Numbered from the stretch's first letter, positions 9,209 to 17,426 are shown. The stretch: 64,000 nt of DNA from Pelomonas sp. Root1237 (GCF_001425055.1 NZ_LMDK01000002.1:104788-168787), one strand, 5' to 3'. Numbers and translations: made by a program. The notes: a model not told the origin generated them from the sequence alone.

Positions 9209-9232
9209 CGGATCAGCCTTTCAGAAAACAAA

Positions 9233-9263
9233 AAACCGCCGGGCTTTGCGGGCCCGGCGGTTT
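9233..9263 (-). terminator. Attenuator terminator in the aroG leader
   Basis: On the minus strand a perfect 12-bp stem (AAACCGCCGGGC / GCCCGGCGGTTT) with a 7-base loop is followed by TTTTTTGTTTT, a textbook intrinsic terminator. It ends about 25 bases before the aroG ATG, so it must be avoided for aroG to be expressed. Confidence 0.9.
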
Positions 9264-9312
9264 GTAGGGAGTCTGGGTTCAGCGCGCGCGCTCAGGACTC
9301 TCCACCGCCGGG
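9253..9312 (-). promoter_or_regulatory. Predicted antiterminator pairing of the aroG attenuator
   Basis: The leader segment CCCGGCGGT (minus strand, 9312-9304), inside the last codons of the leader peptide, is a perfect 9-base complement of ACCGCCGGG (9261-9253), the 5' arm of the terminator. Pairing of the two would prevent terminator formation. The self-complementary AGCGCGCGCGCT at 9281-9292 lies between them. Confidence 0.7.
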
Positions 9313-9354
9313 GCGGGGAAAAAACCAAAAGCTAAAGTAAGCAGCGCGGGACAT
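9292..9354 (-). CDS. Aromatic-rich leader peptide of the aroG attenuator
   Basis: A 20-codon ORF reads MSRAAYFSFWFFPRPGGGES then TGA. Residues 6-12 (YFSFWFF) are six aromatics in seven, covering Tyr, Phe and Trp, the end products of the pathway headed by aroG. Its last codons contain the antiterminator strand, and it lies 29 bases before the terminator. Ribosome stalling at uncharged aromatic tRNAs would favour the antiterminator. A TAGATT -10-like hexamer at 9368-9363 puts transcription start close to the ATG, and no clear Shine-Dalgarno is seen, so initiation may be leaderless or start upstream. Confidence 0.82.
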   Translation of the reverse strand: MSRAAYFSFWFFPRPGGGES

Positions 9355-9413
9355 GGGAGCGGAATCTAGCACGCTGGCCGGCGCAGTCGTTCGTGAAGCG
9401 CCAAGCCAGGCTT

Positions 9414-10877
9414 TCAAGCCGTGCCACCCACCGTCAATCCCTCGATCCGCAACGTCGGCTGCCCGACCCCCACCGGCACGCTCTGCCCTTCCTTGCCGCA
9501 GACGCCCACACCGGTGTCCAGCGCCATGTCATTGCCGATCATGCTGACGCGGGTCAGCGCGTCCGGGCCGTTGCCAATGATGGTGGCACCCTTGACCGGG
9601 TACTGGATCTTGCCGTTCTCGACCCAGTAGGCCTCGCTGGCCGAGAACACGAACTTGCCGCTGGTGATGTCGACCTGGCCGCCGCCGAAGTTGGTGGCGT
9701 ACAGGCCCTTCTTGATCGACGCGACGATCTCCTTGGGATCGTCCTTGCCGCCCAGCATGTAGGTGTTGGTCATGCGCGGCATCGGCACATGGGCATAGCT
9801 CTCGCGGCGGCCGTTGCCGGTCGGGGCGACCTTCATCAGCCGCGCATTCATCGCGTCCTGGATATAGCCCTTCAGGATGCCGTCCTCGATCAGCACATTG
9901 CGCTGGCTGGCACAGCCCTCGTCGTCGACGTTGAGCGAGCCGCGGCGGTCGGGGATGGTGCCGTCGTCCAGCACCGTCACGCCCTTGGAAGCCACGCGCT
10001 GGCCGATGCGGCCGGCAAAGGCGCTCGAGCCCTTGCGGTTGAAGTCGCCCTCCAGGCCGTGGCCAACAGCTTCATGCAGCAGCACACCGGGCCAGCCCGG
10101 GCCGACCACGACGACCATCTCGCCGGCCGGCGCCGGGCGGCTTTCCAGATTCGTCAGCGCGGCGTGCACCGCCTGCTCGACATAGCTGGCGATCATCTCG
10201 TCAGTGAAATAGGCCAGGCCGAAGCGCCCACCGCCGCCGCCCGAGCCGACCTCGCGGCGGCCATTGCTCTCGGCGATGACGGTGATGGACAGGCGCACCA
10301 GCGGGCGCACGTCCGCTGCCAGCGTGCCGTCGGCACGCGCGATCAGCACCACCTCGTGCTCAGCGGCCAGGCCGGCCATGACCTGAGCGACGCGCGGGTC
10401 CTTGGCGCGGGCCATCTTCTCGGCGCGCTCCAGCAGTGCGACCTTGGCGGCACTGTCGAGGCTGGCAATGGGGTCGGACACGCCGTACAGCTCGCGGCTG
10501 CCGGCCACGCGACCCTGCGAAGGCACCTTGACCTTCTTGCTCTGCCCAGCCGCGGCGATGGTGCGCACGGTGCGCGCGGCATCCAGCAGCGAATCGAGCG
10601 AGATGTCGTCCGAGTAGGCGAATGCCGTCTTCTCGCCGGCCACGGCGCGCACGCCGACGCCTTGGTCGATGCTGAAGCTGCCGCTCTTGACGATACCCTC
10701 CTCCAGGCTCCAGCCCTCGGCGCGCGTGGTCTGGAAGTAGAGGTCGGCGTCGTCGACGCGATGCTCGGTGATGAGGCGCAACGCCTGCGAGAGCGAGGCC
10801 TCGGTCAGGCCGAAGGGCTCCAGCAGTTGCGAGCGGGCGGTGGCCAGGCGGGCCAGGGTGGGTTCGACGGCGATCAT
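9414..10877 (-). CDS. tldD: Metalloprotease TldD
   Basis: A 487-residue member of the TldD/PmbA family. The conserved LLHEAVGHGLEGD segment contains the HExxxH zinc-binding motif of TldD. TldD works with TldE (PmbA) in a heterodimeric protease that trims unfolded peptides and, in some bacteria, matures modified peptides. Start ATG 10877 gives the expected N-terminus. TldE is not nearby in this window. Gene is intact; it precedes the aroG leader in the same direction but aroG has its own regulatory region. Confidence 0.95.
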   Translation of the reverse strand: MIAVEPTLARLATARSQLLEPFGLTEASLSQALRLITEHRVDDADLYFQTTRAEGWSLEEGIVKSGSFSIDQGVGVRAVAGEKTAFAYSDDISLDSLLDAARTVRTIAAAGQSKKVKVPSQGRVAGSRELYGVSDPIASLDSAAKVALLERAEKMARAKDPRVAQVMAGLAAEHEVVLIARADGTLAADVRPLVRLSITVIAESNGRREVGSGGGGGRFGLAYFTDEMIASYVEQAVHAALTNLESRPAPAGEMVVVVGPGWPGVLLHEAVGHGLEGDFNRKGSSAFAGRIGQRVASKGVTVLDDGTIPDRRGSLNVDDEGCASQRNVLIEDGILKGYIQDAMNARLMKVAPTGNGRRESYAHVPMPRMTNTYMLGGKDDPKEIVASIKKGLYATNFGGGQVDITSGKFVFSASEAYWVENGKIQYPVKGATIIGNGPDALTRVSMIGNDMALDTGVGVCGKEGQSVPVGVGQPTLRIEGLTVGGTA

Positions 10878-11012
10878 GGCTTGATTCTAGGAAGTCGGGC
10901 GTCAGGCATTGGAAGACATGGACATCCTTCTTTACCGGCAGGGTGTCAGCCGCGCGGAAAAAGGCGTCGTTGTGGACAGACCTTGCAACCCGACGTCCCC
11001 AAGGAGTCCCCG

Positions 11013-11339
11013 ATGAAGACCTTTCACAAAGCCCTGATTGCCCTGCTGACCCTCTCCGGTGCCAGCGCCTTCGCACAGACGCCCGGCACCAACACGCCTC
11101 GCATCGACCAGCGCGAGGCGAACCAGCAGGCCCGGATCGCGCAAGGCGCCGCCAGCGGCAGCCTGACGGCCCACGAGACCCAGCGCCTGGAGAAGGAACA
11201 GGCTCGCGTCGACCACGCCGAGGCGAAGGCCAAGGCCGACGGCACCGTCACCGCCAAAGAGCGCCGCCGCCTGACCGCCATGCAAGACGGCGCCAGCCGC
11301 GACATCCACCGCAAGAAGCACAACGCCCGGGAGCAGTGA
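11013..11339 (+). CDS. Small exported charged protein of unknown function
   Basis: A 108-residue protein with a Sec signal (MKTFHKALIALLTLSGASAFAQ) and a very basic, Ala/Lys/Arg-rich, helical body with repeated segments such as RIDQREANQQARI and RLEKEQARVDHAEAKAKAD. The start ATG has AAGGAG eight bases upstream. The KADGTVTAKERRRL segment loosely recalls an EF-hand-like loop (DxDG..T..E), and SGSLTAHETQRLEKEQ is a similar unit, so the protein may hold two such units. It stands alone between tldD and a sugar dehydrogenase. Function unknown. Confidence 0.7.
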   Translation: MKTFHKALIALLTLSGASAFAQTPGTNTPRIDQREANQQARIAQGAASGSLTAHETQRLEKEQARVDHAEAKAKADGTVTAKERRRLTAMQDGASRDIHRKKHNAREQ

Positions 11340-11488
11340 CGCAACGCAGCCGCGTGTCGAGCCAGATGACCCATGCATTACGCCTGCTAACAAATCCATC
11401 CCTGGCGGTGGCCTGCTAGGGATGGCCGGCGAGGCGAGGCCCCGCACAGCATGCGGCGTATCCGTCCTTCACGGATTTGGAGCGCCGC

Positions 11489-12676
11489 ATGAAGCTTTTC
11501 CCGCTCGCCACGCTGGCCCTGGCCGCTGCTGCCGGTCCTGCCTTCGCCGCCACCCTGGTCGGCTCGGGCTATGAGCAGCCCGTCTTCCTGACCGCCCCCA
11601 GCGGCGATTCGCGGCTCTTCATCGTTGAGAAGACCGGGCGCATCAAGGTGCAGGACAGCGGCGGCACTGTTTCGACCTGGCTCAACCTGTCTGGGCAGGT
11701 CGACACCGGCGGCGAGCGCGGCCTGCTGGGCCTGGCCTTCGACCCCGGCTTCGCGAACAACGGCCGCTTCTATGTCGACTACATCGACAAGACGACACTG
11801 AGCACCGTCGTCGCGAGCTACACCGTCAACGGCGCAGGTGCCGTGGACCTGGCCAGCGCCAAGACGGTCATCACGGTGGCCCAGCCGGCCGGGCGCAGCA
11901 ACCACAAGGCGGGCTGGATCGGCTTCAGCGCCGCGGATCCTGGCCATCTCTACGTGGCCACCGGCGACGGCGGCAGCGGCAACGACCCCGACAACAACGC
12001 CCAGAACCTTTCCAGCAACCTCGGCAAGCTGCTGCGCATCACGCCCAACGCCGCGGGCGGCTACACGGTGCCAACGGACAACCCCTTTGTCGGCGTGGCC
12101 GGCAATGACGAGATCTGGGCCTATGGCTTGCGCAACCCCTACCGCAACAGCTTCGACCGCCAGACGGGCGACCTGTGGATTGGCGACGTGGGCCAGGGCG
12201 CGCGGGAAGAAGTGGATTTCGCTTCCGCTGCCTCGGGCCTCGGCCGTGGCGCCAACTACGGCTGGCGCGTGCGCGAGGGCACGATCGCTACGCCCGGGAT
12301 CAGCGACCCCACGCCGCCCAACCTGACCGAGCCTATCTACGACTACGGCCGCGCCAACGGCGATGCCACCGTCATTGGCGGCTATGTCTACCGTGGCGGC
12401 GCGGATGCCAGCCTTGAGGGCAAATACGTGTTCGGCGACTACATCTCCGGCCGCATCTGGACCCTGAACGGCGGTACCGCCACGCCACTGGCCTCGCCCT
12501 TCGGCGGCTCGACGCTGACCAGCTTCGGCGAAGGAGGCAATGGCGCCCTCTATGCCGTCGGCATTGACGGCAATGTCTATCTGCTCGCTGCCGCGGTGCC
12601 CGAGCCCGCGCCCGCGCTGTTGCTGGCCCTGGGCCTGGCGGCCGGCAGCCTCTTCACTCGTCGCCGCCGCGCTTGA
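11489..12676 (+). CDS. PQQ-dependent sugar dehydrogenase-like protein with PEP-CTERM signal
   Basis: A 395-residue exported protein of the glucose/sorbosone dehydrogenase beta-propeller family. Signal peptide MKLFPLATLALAAAAGPAFA; family motifs include GERGLLGLAFDPGFANNGRFY, HKAGWIGFSAADPGHLY and AYGLRNPYRNSFDRQTGDLWIGDVGQG. The C-terminus AVPEPAPALLLALGLAAGSLFTRRRRA, taken in parts (VPEP, hydrophobic helix, RRRR), is a PEP-CTERM sorting tag. Likely a periplasmic or surface oxidoreductase for sugars using PQQ. The ATG at 11489 is preferred to a TTG at 11477. The 3' end overlaps convergent rsmI by 23 bases. Confidence 0.85.
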   Translation: MKLFPLATLALAAAAGPAFAATLVGSGYEQPVFLTAPSGDSRLFIVEKTGRIKVQDSGGTVSTWLNLSGQVDTGGERGLLGLAFDPGFANNGRFYVDYIDKTTLSTVVASYTVNGAGAVDLASAKTVITVAQPAGRSNHKAGWIGFSAADPGHLYVATGDGGSGNDPDNNAQNLSSNLGKLLRITPNAAGGYTVPTDNPFVGVAGNDEIWAYGLRNPYRNSFDRQTGDLWIGDVGQGAREEVDFASAASGLGRGANYGWRVREGTIATPGISDPTPPNLTEPIYDYGRANGDATVIGGYVYRGGADASLEGKYVFGDYISGRIWTLNGGTATPLASPFGGSTLTSFGEGGNGALYAVGIDGNVYLLAAAVPEPAPALLLALGLAAGSLFTRRRRA

Positions 12677-13574
12677 GGGCCAGACCGGCGTCGTAGAGGC
12701 GGTTGCGCGGCGCGCCGCTGATCTGCGCGGCCAGGGCGACGGCCTGCTTGAGCGGCAATTCGGCGACGAGCAGGGCCAGCACGCGCAGGGCCTCAGTGGG
12801 CAGTTCATCGTCCGCCGCGGCCTGCGGCGCCAAGGCATGCAGCACGAGGACGAACTCGCCACGCTGGCGCTGGGCGTCGGCCGCGAGCCAGGCCGGCAGC
12901 GTCGCAGCCTCGGCGGTGTGGATGCTCTCGAACTGCTTGGTCAGCTCGCGGCAGACCGTCACGCGGCGCGTCGGCGCCAGTTCGGCCAGCAGTGCAATCA
13001 CCTCGACGATACGGTGCGGCGCCTCGAACACGACCTGGCTCTGGCCTTCCACAGCCAGCACCGCCTGCAGCGCCGTGCGGCGTTCGCCGGCCTTGGTCGG
13101 CAGGAAGCCGGCAAACGCAAAGCCCCGGGCCGCCGTGTCGCCAGCCACACTAAGGGCCGTCACCGCGCTGCTCGGCCCGGGCAGGGGCAGCACGCGGTAG
13201 CCGGCTGCGACCACCTCCTGCACGAGCACGGCGCCGGGGTCCGAGATGGCCGGCGTGCCGGCGTCGGAGGCATAGGCCACGCGCTCACCAGCGGCCAGCC
13301 GTGCGAGGACAGTGGCGCTGGCCTCGCGCTCGTTGTGCTGGTGCAGCGCGATCAGCGGCTTGTGCAGGCCCAGATGGCGCAGCAACTGAGCTCCCTGGCG
13401 CGTGTCCTCGCAGGCCAGGGCATCGGCCAGGCTTAAGGCATGGATGGCGCGCAAAGAGATATCAGCCAGATTGCCGATCGGCGTCGCGACGAGATAGAGC
13501 GTGGCGGCCGGATACTGCTGGCCGCCGGCTGCGGCTTGTGCGGCCTGACGAAGCACAGAGGCATCAATGTTCAA
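12654..13574 (-). CDS. rsmI: 16S rRNA (cytidine1402-2'-O)-methyltransferase RsmI
   Basis: A SAM-dependent methyltransferase of up to 306 residues of the tetrapyrrole-methylase fold. LYLVATPIGNLADIS, ACEDTRQ, YASDAGTPAISDPG and PLPGPSSAVTAL are RsmI hallmarks. It 2'-O-methylates C1402 in the 16S rRNA decoding centre. The start is uncertain: TTG at 13574 overlaps divergent yraN by eight bases, GTG at 13556 would not. The neighbourhood rsmI/yraN/diaA/dolP resembles the E. coli order, with lpoA missing and rsmI reversed. Confidence 0.94.
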   Translation of the reverse strand: MNIDASVLRQAAQAAAGGQQYPAATLYLVATPIGNLADISLRAIHALSLADALACEDTRQGAQLLRHLGLHKPLIALHQHNEREASATVLARLAAGERVAYASDAGTPAISDPGAVLVQEVVAAGYRVLPLPGPSSAVTALSVAGDTAARGFAFAGFLPTKAGERRTALQAVLAVEGQSQVVFEAPHRIVEVIALLAELAPTRRVTVCRELTKQFESIHTAEAATLPAWLAADAQRQRGEFVLVLHALAPQAAADDELPTEALRVLALLVAELPLKQAVALAAQISGAPRNRLYDAGLALKRGGDE

Positions 13575-13959
13575 GTGGGGCTCTCGTTCAAAACCTGACC
13601 GGGCCGAGATCGGCCTGGCGGGCGAGGACGCGGCGCTTGCGCATCTGCAGCGCGCCGGCCTGCGCCTGGTGGAGCGGAATTATCGAGTCGGCGGCGGCCC
13701 CAACCGCCGTGCCGGCGAAGTTGACCTGATCCTGCAGGACCGCGACGGCACCCTGGTCTTCGTCGAGGTGCGGGCAAGGGCGAGCGATTCGCATGGCGGG
13801 GCGGCCGCCAGCGTGACGGCCAGGAAGCAGCAGCGCCTGATCTACGCGGCCCAGCACTATCTGCTGCGCCACGCCAGCCCACCGCCCTGCCGTTTCGACG
13901 TCGTCGCCATCGACGGCGCTGAACTCACCTGGCTGCAGGCCGCCTTCGATGCGGGTTGA
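13567..13959 (+). CDS. yraN: YraN family (UPF0102) endonuclease-like protein
   Basis: A 130-residue protein with the family signature GLAGEDAALAHL, GEVDLILQD and LVFVEVRAR, the last two holding the Asp and Glu-x-Lys/Arg pattern of an endonuclease-like fold. YraN proteins are widespread beside rsmI and diaA; biochemical role is unsettled. It starts at the ATG 13567 next to the rsmI start and is followed by the SIS gene 39 bases later. Confidence 0.92.
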   Translation: MFKWGSRSKPDRAEIGLAGEDAALAHLQRAGLRLVERNYRVGGGPNRRAGEVDLILQDRDGTLVFVEVRARASDSHGGAAASVTARKQQRLIYAAQHYLLRHASPPPCRFDVVAIDGAELTWLQAAFDAG

Positions 13960-13998
13960 TACCGACGCTGCTGCTGCGCTGACTATGATCCCGCCCCA

Positions 13999-14577
13999 AT
14001 GATCGAGCAACGCATCCAGCAGCAATTCTTCGAGAGCGCCGACCTGCTCTACCAAGCCGCCGAGCAACTGGCGCGGCCCCTGGCGATGGCCGCGCAGATG
14101 GTGGTGGACGCCGTCACTGGCGGCAGCCGCATCCTGTGTGCCGGCCAGGGCCTGGCCAGCATGGACGCCGACTACCTGGCCGCCCGCCTGGCCGGCCGCT
14201 TCGAGCAGGAGAGGCCTGGCCTGGCCGCCTGGAGCCTGTCCGCCCAGGCCCGTGACGCCGCGGGCGTGGACCTGGCGCGCCTCCTGCAGGCCCATGGCCA
14301 CCCGGGTGACGTCCTCGTCATGATCGAGCCCCTGCGCGAGCAGCGCGACGCCTGGCAGTCAGCCGTGGCCGTGGCCCATGCGCAGGAGATGAGCATCATC
14401 GCGTTGACCGCCCAGCCACCGGGCGCCGCCGACGAATGGCGCGGCCTGCTGCAGGACACCGATATCCAGATCCGCGTCAGCCACGGCCGCGAGCCACGCG
14501 TTGTGGAAGCCCAGCGCGTGCTGCTGCATGCGCTGGTCGACGCCGTCGACCTGCAACTGCTCGGCAGCGACGAATAA
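13999..14577 (+). CDS. diaA: SIS-domain protein, DiaA/phosphoheptose isomerase-like
   Basis: A 192-residue SIS (sugar isomerase) fold protein. By position after yraN and before the BON lipoprotein it corresponds to DiaA, which in E. coli binds DnaA and promotes replication initiation. The sequence is divergent: a GGSRILCAGQGLASMDADYLAARLAGRF segment replaces the usual GNGGSAADAQH phosphosugar loop, which suggests no isomerase activity. The next start is 19 bases downstream, so the two are probably one operon. DiaA identity is by synteny and fold. Confidence 0.75.
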   Translation: MIEQRIQQQFFESADLLYQAAEQLARPLAMAAQMVVDAVTGGSRILCAGQGLASMDADYLAARLAGRFEQERPGLAAWSLSAQARDAAGVDLARLLQAHGHPGDVLVMIEPLREQRDAWQSAVAVAHAQEMSIIALTAQPPGAADEWRGLLQDTDIQIRVSHGREPRVVEAQRVLLHALVDAVDLQLLGSDE

Positions 14578-14596
14578 CCTTTTCGATGGAAGCCTG

Positions 14597-15208
14597 ATGA
14601 AAAAACTCACCCTGTCCCTGACCGCCGCCATCCTCGCCAGCACGCTTGCCACCGGGTGCGCACCACTGCTGATCGGCGGCGCGATGGTGGGTGGCGTCAG
14701 CGTCGCCACCGACCGCCGCACCTCGGCCACCCAGCTCGAGGACGAGACCATCGAGATCAAGGCCGGCGCCCGCATCCGCGAGCAGCTGGGCGACAAGGTG
14801 CACATCAACGTCAACAGCTACAACCGCGTCGCGCTGATCACCGGCGAGGCCCGCAACGAAGCCGACCAAGCTCAGGTGGAGCGCATCGTCGCCGGCGTCG
14901 AGAACGTCACCAAGGTGCTGAACGAGACTGCGGTCACGATGCACAGCGCACTGAGCGGTCGCTCCAACGACGTCGTCATCCAGGGCAAGGTCAAGGCCTC
15001 GTTCATCGACGCGCGCGACCTGCTGAGCAATGCCTTCTACGTTGTCGTCGAGCGCGGCCAGGTCTTCCTGATGGGCCGCGTGACCGAACGCGAGGCCAAT
15101 CGCGCCACCGAGATCGCGCGCCAGGTCGGCGGCGTCAAGAAAGTGATCCGGGCGTTCGAGATCATCAGCGAAGACGAACTCGCTCGCCTCACACCGAAAA
15201 AGCAGTAG
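14597..15208 (+). CDS. dolP: BON-domain outer-membrane lipoprotein, DolP/YraP-like
   Basis: A 203-residue lipoprotein with signal and lipobox LATGC (cysteine 22), then two BON domains, the first around TIEIKAGARIREQLGDKVHINVNSYN and the second around NDVVIQGKVKASFIDARDLL. DolP supports outer-membrane integrity and BAM function in enterobacteria. The gene follows yraN and diaA as in E. coli. The start ATG 14597 is preceded by GGAAG. A palindromic intergenic repeat follows directly. Confidence 0.88.
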   Translation: MKKLTLSLTAAILASTLATGCAPLLIGGAMVGGVSVATDRRTSATQLEDETIEIKAGARIREQLGDKVHINVNSYNRVALITGEARNEADQAQVERIVAGVENVTKVLNETAVTMHSALSGRSNDVVIQGKVKASFIDARDLLSNAFYVVVERGQVFLMGRVTEREANRATEIARQVGGVKKVIRAFEIISEDELARLTPKKQ

Positions 15209-15215
15209 CTCTGAG

Positions 15216-15293
15216 CACAGCCACAGAGGCACGGAGACGCAGAGGAATTCGCTGAGGCTTTCTCCGTGCCTCTGTGACTCTGTGGCTTTGTTG
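15216..15293. repeat. Palindromic CCACAGAG-type intergenic repeat, copy 1
   Basis: Arms CAGCCACAGAGGCACGGAGA and TCTCCGTGCCTCTGTG plus ACTCTGTGGCT form an imperfect long hairpin in the short gap between convergent dolP and the dehydrogenase gene. A closely similar element lies at 40595-40669. It may act as a bidirectional terminator. Confidence 0.8.
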
Positions 15294-15295
15294 GG

Positions 15296-16186
15296 TCAGA
15301 GACGCTTGATCAAGCTGGACGTGTCCCAGCGATTCCCGCCCATGGACTGGACGTCCGCATAGAACTGGTCCACCAGCGCCGTCACCGGCAGGCGTGAGCC
15401 ATTGCGGCGCGCCTCGTCGAGCACGAGGCCCAAATCCTTGCGCATCCAGTCGACCGCGAAGCCGAAGTCGAACTTGCCTTCGACCATGGTCTTGCCGCGG
15501 TTGTCCATCTGCCAGCTTTGGGCCGCACCCTTGCCGATGACTTCGAGTACCTGGGTCATGTCCAGGCCGGCGTTCTGGCCAAAGCGCACGGCCTCGGACA
15601 GGCCCTGCACGACACCGGCGATGCAGATCTGGTTGACCATCTTGGCAAGCTGCCCCGAGCCCGGGCCGCCGAGCAGGGTCACGGCCTTGGCGAAGGCCAG
15701 GGCGATGGGTTTCACCATGTCAAAAGGGGCCGCATCGCCGCCACACATGACGGTCAGGGCACCGTTGACCGCGCCGGCCTGGCCACCGGATACCGGCGCA
15801 TCAACGAAGGCGACGCCCCGCTTGGCTGCCTCGTCGTGCAGCTCGCGAGCCACGGCCGCCGAGGCTGTGGTGTGGTCCACGAAGACGGCTCCCGAGGTCA
15901 TACCGGCGAGTGCACCTTCGTCGCCGAGCGCCACCGAGCGCAGGTCATCGTCGTTGCCAACACAGCAGAACACGAACTCCGCGCCCCGGGCGGCCTCAGC
16001 TGGCGTGGCGGCAAAGGCACCTCCGTATTCCTTGACCCAGGCCTCGGCCTTGGACTGCGTGCGGTTGTAGACGGTGACCTGGTGGCCAGCGCGCGCCAGA
16101 TGGCCGGCCATCGGATGGCCCATGACGCCCAGGCCCAGGAAGGCGACGCGGCGGGCGGGAACGGGGTCGTAGCTGCGGGTGGTCAT
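15296..16186 (-). CDS. NAD(P)-dependent 3-hydroxyisobutyrate dehydrogenase-family oxidoreductase
   Basis: A 296-residue beta-hydroxyacid dehydrogenase. The Rossmann motif GLGVMGHPMAGHL near the N-terminus, the substrate-binding DAPVSGGQAGAVNGALTVMCGG and the catalytic-lysine region GSGQLAKMVNQI are diagnostic. Family members reduce tartronate semialdehyde, succinic semialdehyde or glyoxylate, or oxidise 3-hydroxyisobutyrate; which one is unresolved. The ATG at 16186 is used rather than a TTG at 16192. It follows pilU by ten bases and is probably the third gene of the pilT–pilU operon. Confidence 0.88.
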   Translation of the reverse strand: MTTRSYDPVPARRVAFLGLGVMGHPMAGHLARAGHQVTVYNRTQSKAEAWVKEYGGAFAATPAEAARGAEFVFCCVGNDDDLRSVALGDEGALAGMTSGAVFVDHTTASAAVARELHDEAAKRGVAFVDAPVSGGQAGAVNGALTVMCGGDAAPFDMVKPIALAFAKAVTLLGGPGSGQLAKMVNQICIAGVVQGLSEAVRFGQNAGLDMTQVLEVIGKGAAQSWQMDNRGKTMVEGKFDFGFAVDWMRKDLGLVLDEARRNGSRLPVTALVDQFYADVQSMGGNRWDTSSLIKRL

Positions 16187-16196
16187 GAGCAATGGG

Positions 16197-17333
16197 TCAA
16201 AGGATGGTCAGGTGTTCGGTGCCGCTGGACAGGTCGCCGCTGCGGGCGCGCTCGCTGTTGAGCTTGATCTGCAGGCGCAGGTCGTTGACCGAATCAGCAT
16301 TGCGCAGCGCGTCTTCGTAGGTGACCTTGCCGGCCTCGTAGAGGTCGAAGAGGGACTGGTCGAAGGTCTGCATACCTTGCTCGCGGGAGCGCTTCATCAG
16401 CTCCTTGATCTCGGTGATCTCGCCCTTGAAGATCAGGTCTGAGATCAGCGGCGAATTCAGCAGTATCTCGACCGCGGCGACGCGTCCCTTGCCTTCGCGG
16501 CGCGGCAGCAGGCGCTGGCTGATCAGTGCGCGCAGGTTCAGCGACAGGTCCATCAGCAACTGCTGGCGGCGGTCTTCGGGGAAGAAGTTGATGATGCGGT
16601 CCAGCGCCTGGTTGGCACTGTTGGCGTGCAGCGTCGCCATGCACAGGTGGCCGGTCTCGGCGAAGGCCACCGCGTGCTCCATGGTCTCGCGGTCACGCAG
16701 CTCGCCCATCAGGATGACGTCGGGCGCCTGGCGCAGCGAGTTCTTCAGCGCGGCCTCCCAGCTGTCGGTGTCCAGGCCCAGCTCGCGCTGCGAAACGATG
16801 CAGTTCTTGTGCGGATGCACGAACTCGATCGGGTCCTCGATGGTGACGATGTGGCCGTAGGTCGTCTCGTTGCGCTCGTCGATCATCGCGGCCAGCGACG
16901 TGCTCTTGCCCGAGCCGGTGGCGCCGACGACGATGACCAGGCCGCGCTTGTGCTGCACCACCTCGCGCAGGATGACCGGCAGGTCCAGCGACTGGATGGT
17001 GGGCAGCGTCGACGGAATCGTCCGCAGCACCAGGCCGACCTGGCCCTGCTGCAGGAAGGCGTTCACGCGAAAGCGCCCGACGCCATGCGGCGAGATCGCG
17101 AAGTTGCACTCCTTGGTGCGCTCGAACTCGGCCGCCTGCTTGTCGTTCATGATGGCCCGCGCCAGCTGCAGCGTGTGCTGGCCGGTCAAGGGCTGGGGCG
17201 AGACCTTGGTCAGCTTGCCGTCCACCTTGATGGCCGGCGGGAACTCGGCCGTCAGGAAGAGGTCGGAGCCCTTGCGCGACAGCATCAGCCGCAGCAGGTC
17301 GTTGATGAACTTGGAGGCCTGATCGCGTTCCAT
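16197..17333 (-). CDS. pilU: Type IV pilus ATPase PilU
   Basis: A 378-residue secretion-type ATPase of the PilT/PilU family. Walker A GATGSGKST, the Asp box region YGHIVTIEDPIEFVH, Walker B-type ILMGELRDRETM and the His box GHLCMATLHAN are present. The LISDLIFKGE stretch replaces PilT's AIRNLIRE and the C-terminus is extended, marking it as PilU, the accessory retraction ATPase that works with PilT. The ATG at 17333 gives the expected MERDQASKFINDLLRLM start. It lies 77 bases after pilT with two hairpins between. Confidence 0.94.
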   Translation of the reverse strand: MERDQASKFINDLLRLMLSRKGSDLFLTAEFPPAIKVDGKLTKVSPQPLTGQHTLQLARAIMNDKQAAEFERTKECNFAISPHGVGRFRVNAFLQQGQVGLVLRTIPSTLPTIQSLDLPVILREVVQHKRGLVIVVGATGSGKSTSLAAMIDERNETTYGHIVTIEDPIEFVHPHKNCIVSQRELGLDTDSWEAALKNSLRQAPDVILMGELRDRETMEHAVAFAETGHLCMATLHANSANQALDRIINFFPEDRRQQLLMDLSLNLRALISQRLLPRREGKGRVAAVEILLNSPLISDLIFKGEITEIKELMKRSREQGMQTFDQSLFDLYEAGKVTYEDALRNADSVNDLRLQIKLNSERARSGDLSSGTEHLTIL

Positions 17334-17363
17334 GAATGGCTTTCTATGCGTGCGGCGTTTTGC

Positions 17364-17426
17364 CGTCACTCACGTGGCGAGCCACATGAGTGACGTCAAA
17401 TTTCCCGGGACTAGCCCGGGAAATTT
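17364..17426 (-). other. Two intercistronic hairpins between pilT and pilU
   Basis: The first (17398-17426) has a perfect 12-bp stem AAATTTCCCGGG / CCCGGGAAATTT whose loop carries the pilT TAG stop. The second (17364-17395) pairs CGTCACTCA with TGAGTGACG and GTGGC with GCCAC around a two-base loop. Both precede the pilU start and could attenuate pilU or stabilise the pilT message. Confidence 0.7.

Noticed and set aside
9281..9292. AGCGCGCGCGCT as a separate terminator of the aroG leader
   Set aside because: Too short and loop-less, without a T-tract; more likely part of the leader folding.
9393..11012. Long plus-strand open frame running into the small exported gene
   Set aside because: Shadow of tldD; only the last 109 codons from ATG 11013 with its own Shine-Dalgarno are a gene.
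11400..11420. Sigma-54 promoter upstream of the sugar dehydrogenase
   Set aside because: TGGC and TGCT are spaced one base too close for a -24/-12 promoter.
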